Below, piece after piece: positions 60,899-64,000 of a stretch of 64,000 nucleotides of DNA. The position numbers were made by a program, and so were the translations under genes. Below the pieces are notes generated by a model. The model was given only the letters and a program-made list of their open reading frames with translations. It had not been told where the DNA came from and ran no database searches. The stretch is from Lucifuga dentata (taxonomy: Eukaryota; Chordata; Actinopteri; Ophidiiformes; Bythitidae): the NCBI GenBank assembly GCA_014773175.1, contig VXCM01000244.1:1-64000 (forward strand). Direction: 5' to 3'. Positions within the stretch are counted from its first letter, which is position 1; every line of letters starts with the position of its first letter.

Positions 60899-61807
60899 TT
60901 TCATACAACAACTTGTGTGCAGTGCATACAAAACAGCTGCTGGCTGTTTCACAGGATTTCTTAGGAACCATTGAAAAGCAAGCACAGGTTGCTGTTGAAA
61001 ACAACCTACACAGACCCGGACCTATACACACGAACCTACACAGACAAACCCTACATCTTGTGATAGAGGCAGAGCAGTCCACAGGCTGAAATCAAAATCA
61101 AAAAAATGACAGACTTCCTGAAGGAATATCCAGTATGTTACTTTTAGAAAAATATGTTAAATCTTAAATAAAACATTGTGAAACTGAACATGTTAACATG
61201 TTAGTATTATTGTGAAGGAATGTTGCAAGCATCCAGTCTGGCTAACGCTCTCTCTCTAAGTCCCTTTGTTTGACAGGTTCTCTGTGATCTTGTTAGTCTG
61301 TTATGCAGATATCTGAGGTTAGCTATTCAATCAGGGTCCGACAGTGGCTGGATATTCCTATTGCAAATTGAGCTAACAAAATCTATGTGCATCACTTGAG
61401 GAAACGAGATAAGAAACACATTTTCAAAGAAAAGCAGCACTGCACATTCAGAAATATAAATCAATCAAAAATCTCACACACTGACCATGTAAAATAACGC
61501 ACAATTATTCCACACACAGTGGACACAGGCTGCTGTTCCACATACTCAACTTCAGACAGACTGCCAATCGAGAATCAATCAAGTATCTCTCGGAACCAAC
61601 CCTGCATTATCAGTTATACTAATCCAATTTGAAAACTAAAGTTTGTTTCTGACCTTAATATCCACATTTGAGGGAGCAAGTTAAACCAAAAGTTTGTTTT
61701 GGAAGCGAGTGGGGAACAACTTTCGAAAGCAGGTTAACAAAGCTGCAAGCTCCCAACACACACAAGGCAGGGCTTTGTGAACACATGCACACAGGCAGAA
61801 AAACTGC

Positions 61808-61850
61808 GCACGCGCGCACACACACAAACACACACACACACACACACACA
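61808..61850. repeat. Alternating CG/CA repeat
   Basis: CACGCGCGCACACACACA followed by about twelve more CA units. Strict purine-pyrimidine alternation including CG steps favours left-handed DNA in principle. Confidence 0.9.
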
Positions 61851-62315
61851 GAAATGCACATAGAGACAGATACACAAACACTTTTTCTTTTGCTTACAAA
61901 AAGACACACATGAGATTAGTGGAGCCACAGGCTTTAGTGCCACAAACAGCAGGAACTTAATTGAAGCAGGTAGGAACCAAAGAATGTCCCGAGTGTGTCA
62001 AATGGTTTCCTTCACCACTGAGATCTGCCACACTTAGTGCTGCTTCTCGACCAATGGGTCATCGTTATCAAATAGTGCATGGGTCGTTCTCTATCACTCG
62101 CTTTCTCTATGACTCTCTATCCCTCCATCTCTCACCTGCTTTCCCCTCCATTTGCCTCTCCTTCATTATCAATGAGACACATGGCTGCTCACAGCTGCAA
62201 TGCATGGAGGAGCCATAAAGCAGGTCAAAATAAATATTCTCCAGACACATGCTTTAGATGAAAATAGGATAGGCTCTGATGGGCTAAGGAGAGGAAAAGG
62301 TGATGGAGGATAAAG

Positions 62316-62333
62316 CGTGTGTGTGTGTGTGTG
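62316..62333. repeat. (GT)9 microsatellite
   Basis: Nine dinucleotide units. Confidence 0.93.
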
Positions 62334-62926
62334 TTTATGTGAGGAGGCAGCCCTCCAATTTGTACCCAAGAGAGTTTTTCTACACTTGCTTCATGACTGT
62401 TGAAGTCATGAATCCAGAGGTGCACGTGAGGACAAAGTTGAATCATTGAAATCATTGGCTGCTGCAGAAAATTGGTCTGTGAGTATTCTGGCATTTCAAT
62501 CTACCAAATAGCAGATACAGCATACTAATACACATTCAGGGCTTTAGGTCTTGGCTAATGATGTGCTGTCACATGTTTCTCTGTCCTTACTATACATCAC
62601 TGGAGATTAAATTGGTTTAATTTGGAAAGTTGACACCACACAAATTGGATGAAGCTAATTCTCATGTAGTCTTTTTGATATATAGAGATAAACAAGTAGA
62701 ACAGGCTAACTTGCAAATGAGTGTCTAGCTATTTTTCTCTGTCCCTTAGATTAAGGCTCCATTTACATTAGAATGTAATTGTTATGAATGGCTGGCAGTG
62801 GAGGGCAATAGAAACAGTAATGGGACTGGGAGTACAGTGTGCACAGGTGATTTAATGGTGCCAAAAATGTGCAAAAACTCCAAACACTGCTCAATATATA
62901 TTTATAGCCAGAACAATCAAGAAATA

Positions 62927-63305
62927 CAGTGGGGCCCAAAAGTCTGAGACCATTGTGAAAAAGCTTTTTTTATGCATTCTTTTTGAATTTAATACAAGAT
63001 TTTTCATTACAAATGATAACATCATCAACAATTTGAGTGAAAAGCTGAATCTTTGAAAAATGTAGATGAATTTCAGAATATCTTAGTATTTGGTATGCCC
63101 CCCTTTTGCTTCAATGACAGCATGCACTCGAGCTGGCATGGACTCCACAAGTTTGTGCAAAAGCTGATATAAGCCAAGCTATCCCAGCATGATTTGACAA
63201 TGTTCCAAAGAGCTTCTTGTGATGTCAGACTTTCTCATTATTTCCACATTTACATGGAAAACATCATGGATTTTCTATGTGGTCTCAGAATTTTGAACCC
63301 CACTG
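62927..63305 (-). mobile_element. Tc1/mariner-like MITE, copy 2 (379 bp)
   Basis: CAGTGGGGCCCAAAAGTCTG starts at 62927 and the inverted match ends GAACCCCACTG at 63305, with TA on both sides (62925-62926, 63306-63307), the target duplication of Tc1/mariner transposition. The interior includes TTTTGCTTCAATGACAGCAT and CGAGCTGGCATGGACTCCAC, segments common to fish Tc1-like elements. It is inverted relative to copy 1 at 34427-34796. No transposase frame. Confidence 0.92.
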
Positions 63306-63307
63306 TA

Positions 63308-64000
63308 TAACATGTACTGCTATTTACAGTACATGTGTACAAACTGTGCCAACTTACCACTGCTCCATACTCTTACTCGCCCAGCAGATCAAGGTAGGTT
63401 GAGTAAGCACTCCACACACACAACCCTGAAAGACATCCCAGATTCTATCATTGGTACATAAAATTAACAAAAATACATAAATTTATAAACAAAAAAATCA
63501 ATGATTTTTGCATATGAATCATGGATTCATCAGATTCCCACTGAAACAGAGGTAACAGCTTCTTGCTTCCAGTAAGGAATGCATGCTTATTGTAATACTG
63601 ACAAGTTTCACGGCACAGACTCACTCCATGACAGTAAGCTATCCTGAAACATTGTGCAGGGAAGGAAAAATATCTGCCAAACCACACGTGGGTGTTTACA
63701 GCTGACAGTCTGAACACAGACAATCTAAAGTCCATACAGATGCTTGTGCCCAAGGAAAAACTGTATTGTGCTACAATTACTATGACTTCTATATATTATG
63801 AATAATATACACATTATTTCAGTTCTGAATGTTAATGTTGCTGAACACAAAGCTAAACATATCAAGAAGGCAGAAGAGGATGGTCAAAGTCATATGTGAC
63901 ATTAAAGTGAAAAGGAGATGCACTATAGTCTGGCTGCTTGAGTGAATCAACCAGATTAATTGCTGATTCTACCAATCTCCACATCACTGGGTGAATTCTA
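63308..64000. other. No recognisable feature (intergenic)
   Basis: AT-rich unique sequence to the window edge; no coding or repeat-family signal. Confidence 0.55.

Larger units (their letters stand above)
60122..62926. other. No recognisable feature apart from listed repeats (intergenic)
   Basis: AT-rich unique sequence with CA/TG repeats; no protein-like frame. Confidence 0.5.
38761..64000. other. Intergenic DNA upstream of grid2
   Basis: No open frame here resembles a known host protein. The content is microsatellites, LINE and DNA-transposon remnants, local duplications and AT-rich unique sequence. Distal regulatory elements of grid2 could lie here but cannot be recognised without cross-species comparison. 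Confidence 0.55.

Overview
The window looks like teleost fish DNA. It is rich in dinucleotide microsatellites and carries several fish-type transposons: Tc1-like elements, LINE 3' ends, a ZBED-type hAT remnant and short inverted-repeat elements. There are no bacterial gene clusters, operons, CRISPR arrays or recognisable rRNA/tRNA genes, and almost every long open frame is chance.

The one protein-coding element I can support is a single exon on the minus strand, 37783 down to 37696. It encodes a signal peptide followed by DSIIHIG and stops at a consensus splice donor. That is the first coding exon of a delta-type ionotropic glutamate receptor, best matching grid2 (GluD2). On this reading 1-37695 is the start of a first intron of at least 37.7 kb, 37784 to about 38760 is the CpG-enriched 5' leader/promoter, and 38761-64000 is upstream intergenic DNA.

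Layout from left to right: LINE 3' terminus at the edge (1-80); an unassigned CpG-enriched, promoter- or LTR-like segment (about 3100-4340); a frameshifted LINE 3' end on the minus strand (17858-18670); a candidate solo LTR (25753-26543); an internally deleted hAT transposon keeping both a BED finger and the C-terminal dimerisation tail (29613-30488); a transposon cluster with a Tc1-like MITE, a long GT repeat and a 1-kb inverted-repeat element (34427-35964); grid2 exon 1 and promoter; two direct copies of a 450-bp repeat (39743 and 42733); a 29-bp-arm hairpin (40941-41026); a LINE 3' end with a 77-codon open fragment (48146-48560); a palindrome-ended TA-type element (54357-54840); a 78-bp tandem duplication (59885-60053); and an inverted second copy of the Tc1-like MITE (62927-63305).

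The assembly has 13 isolated single Ns. Four of them sit exactly between two identical 65-67 bp copies, which looks like contig ends that overlap but were never merged. The rest lie in or beside homopolymers, dinucleotide repeats or C-runs. I saw no clear sign of a wholly new biological system. The points most worth checking are the grid2 exon and promoter, the hAT deletion derivative, the unclassified inverted-repeat elements and the assembly joins.
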